From Acidimicrobiales bacterium (lineage in GTDB: Bacteria > Actinomycetota > Acidimicrobiia > Acidimicrobiales > Ilumatobacteraceae): a stretch of 7,521 nt of DNA. Below the pieces are notes generated by a model. The model was not told the origin of the DNA. It was given only the letters and a program-made list of their open reading frames with translations, and did no database searches. Shown here one piece after another: positions 6,466 through 7,521 of this stretch. The stretch lies in assembly GCA_030830415.1 (NCBI GenBank), contig JAURNB010000018.1:1-7521 (forward strand), read 5' to 3'. Each line of letters starts with the position of its first letter. Position 1 is the first letter of the stretch. The translations under genes were made by a program, and so were the position numbers.

Positions 6466-7521
6466 GTGTCTGTTCTTCGCCTAGATACAGCAAGTGGTCC
6501 GCTCCATTGTGAAATTGCTGTTCCTGGATCGAAGAGCATTGCAAACAGAGCTCTCATCTGCGCTGCATTAGCTGGAGCTGGGTCTCGCGTTGCGAATGTG
6601 CCAGATGGCGACGACACGGTCGCGATGCTCGATGCGTTACGAGTATTAGGTGTGGCTGTTTCACCAGATGAAGGAGGCGTGAGTTTCACTTCTGCACTCG
6701 ACTGTGAAAATGCCGAAGAGGTGAGTGTTCATGCAGCTTTAGCGGGTACATCATCTCGATTTCTTACTGCTTTAGGCGCTTTACGTAGAGGAAATACGCG
6801 AATAGATGGGTTCGAAGCATTGCGCCAGCGTCCAATGCGTGACTTGCATATCGCTCTCAGAGACCTTGGTGTAAATGTGGCAAGCGAGCTGAGTGAATAC
6901 TCACTGCCGGTTGTTGTAAACGGAACTCATGCACATGGTGGCGAACTCAATTTGTCTAGTTCGGTCTCGAGCCAGTTCTCCAGTGCAATTCTTCTGATTT
7001 CTCCATACTTGAGTAGCGGTCTCATATTGAACATCAATGGTGAGCGTGTTTCAGAGTCGTACGTGATGATGACTCTAGAAGTAATGAGGGCATTCGGAGC
7101 AGATGTGTCTGTTGACGTTCAAGAAGAGAAACTTCTGCGCATTCGTGTGCAGCCGGGGAAATATGTGGCTACTCAATATTTCGTTGAACCCGATGCCTCG
7201 TCGGCTTCATACCCGCTTGCTGCTGTGGCAATTTGCGGAGGAGAAGTCTTTATTCCGGGTATGAAACAGGACTCAATCCAAGGAGATACAGGCTTCGTTT
7301 CCCTCATGATGAATATGGGATGCGAATCTCGCTGGAACAACGAAGGCGCATATCTATCACGTGATCCTCATATGGCACTGCAGGGTCTCTCCGTCGATCT
7401 CAAAGATATGTCCGACCTAGTACCCACCGTTGTTGCAGTTGCTCTGTTTGCCCAGGGGCCAAGCACAATTACTGGGGTGGGGTTCATTCGCAATAAAGAA
7501 AGCGACAGACTCGGCGACTTA
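6466..7521 (+). CDS. aroA: 3-phosphoshikimate 1-carboxyvinyltransferase (EPSP synthase), 3' truncated by window
   Basis: The first 352 codons of EPSP synthase, open to the right edge; roughly 75-80 residues should be missing. The enzyme joins PEP to shikimate 3-phosphate, the sixth step of the shikimate pathway and the target of glyphosate. VPGSKSIANRALI (19-31) supplies K23, S24 and R28 for phosphate and PEP binding. LAGTSSRF (92-99) is the glycine loop; G94 matches E. coli G96, and F99 stands where E. coli has P101. RQRPMRDL (120-127) gives R122 in the PEP site, and SSQFSSA (168-174) binds shikimate phosphate. D317 (DMSDLVPT) and K344-E345 (NKESDRL) match the catalytic D313 and K340-E341 of E. 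coli. The start is GTG 6466, one base after the tyrA stop; a weak AGG at 6455-6457 is 8 bp upstream. In actinobacteria cmk often follows, but that lies outside the window. Confidence 0.95.
   Translation, partial: MSVLRLDTASGPLHCEIAVPGSKSIANRALICAALAGAGSRVANVPDGDDTVAMLDALRVLGVAVSPDEGGVSFTSALDCENAEEVSVHAALAGTSSRFLTALGALRRGNTRIDGFEALRQRPMRDLHIALRDLGVNVASELSEYSLPVVVNGTHAHGGELNLSSSVSSQFSSAILLISPYLSSGLILNINGERVSESYVMMTLEVMRAFGADVSVDVQEEKLLRIRVQPGKYVATQYFVEPDASSASYPLAAVAICGGEVFIPGMKQDSIQGDTGFVSLMMNMGCESRWNNEGAYLSRDPHMALQGLSVDLKDMSDLVPTVVAVALFAQGPSTITGVGFIRNKESDRLGDL

Overview
This window is a dense, gene-after-gene stretch of a bacterial chromosome. It carries ten protein-coding genes, two of them cut by the window edges, and no RNA genes, mobile elements, CRISPR arrays or long intergenic spaces. 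The gene order pyrG – ADP-ribose-type NUDIX hydrolase – xerD, followed by scpA – scpB – rluB, is the order known from Actinomycetota such as Mycobacterium tuberculosis (pyrG, NUDIX, xerD, then parA-scpA-scpB-rluB-cmk). G+C looks close to 50% by eye, which is low for that phylum. A freshwater or marine streamlined actinobacterium, possibly in Acidimicrobiia, would fit, but the class-level placement is inference.

Region 1 (1-2146, plus strand) holds the 3' end of pyrG (CTP synthase), a NUDIX hydrolase, the tyrosine recombinase XerD and a small HD-domain protein. They are packed at 3 bp, a 22 bp overlap, and 0 bp, and are probably one transcription unit. Region 2 (2147-3133, minus strand) is trpS, tryptophanyl-tRNA synthetase. 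It converges on the HD gene with abutting stop codons and diverges from scpA with only 38 bp between start codons. Region 3 (3172-7521, plus strand) is scpA-scpB-rluB, then tyrA with a C-terminal ACT domain, then aroA (EPSP synthase), which runs off the right edge.

Functionally the window joins chromosome maintenance (XerD resolves chromosome dimers; ScpA and ScpB are the SMC partners) with translation (TrpRS; the RluB-type 23S pseudouridine synthase) and aromatic amino-acid synthesis (AroA makes EPSP, the chorismate precursor; TyrA commits prephenate to tyrosine). The parA-like gene usual between xerD and scpA in actinobacteria is absent, and the HD gene plus an antisense trpS occupy that place.

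I found no undescribed multi-gene system. The points most worth a second look are two putative leaderless promoters, each with a TAnnnT hexamer at exactly -12 to -7 of a GTG start (trpS and tyrA); the near absence of Shine-Dalgarno motifs; the small HD protein of unknown function that keeps the metal quartet but seems to lack the later His-His pair; and the zero-spacing convergent gene pair with no visible terminator.
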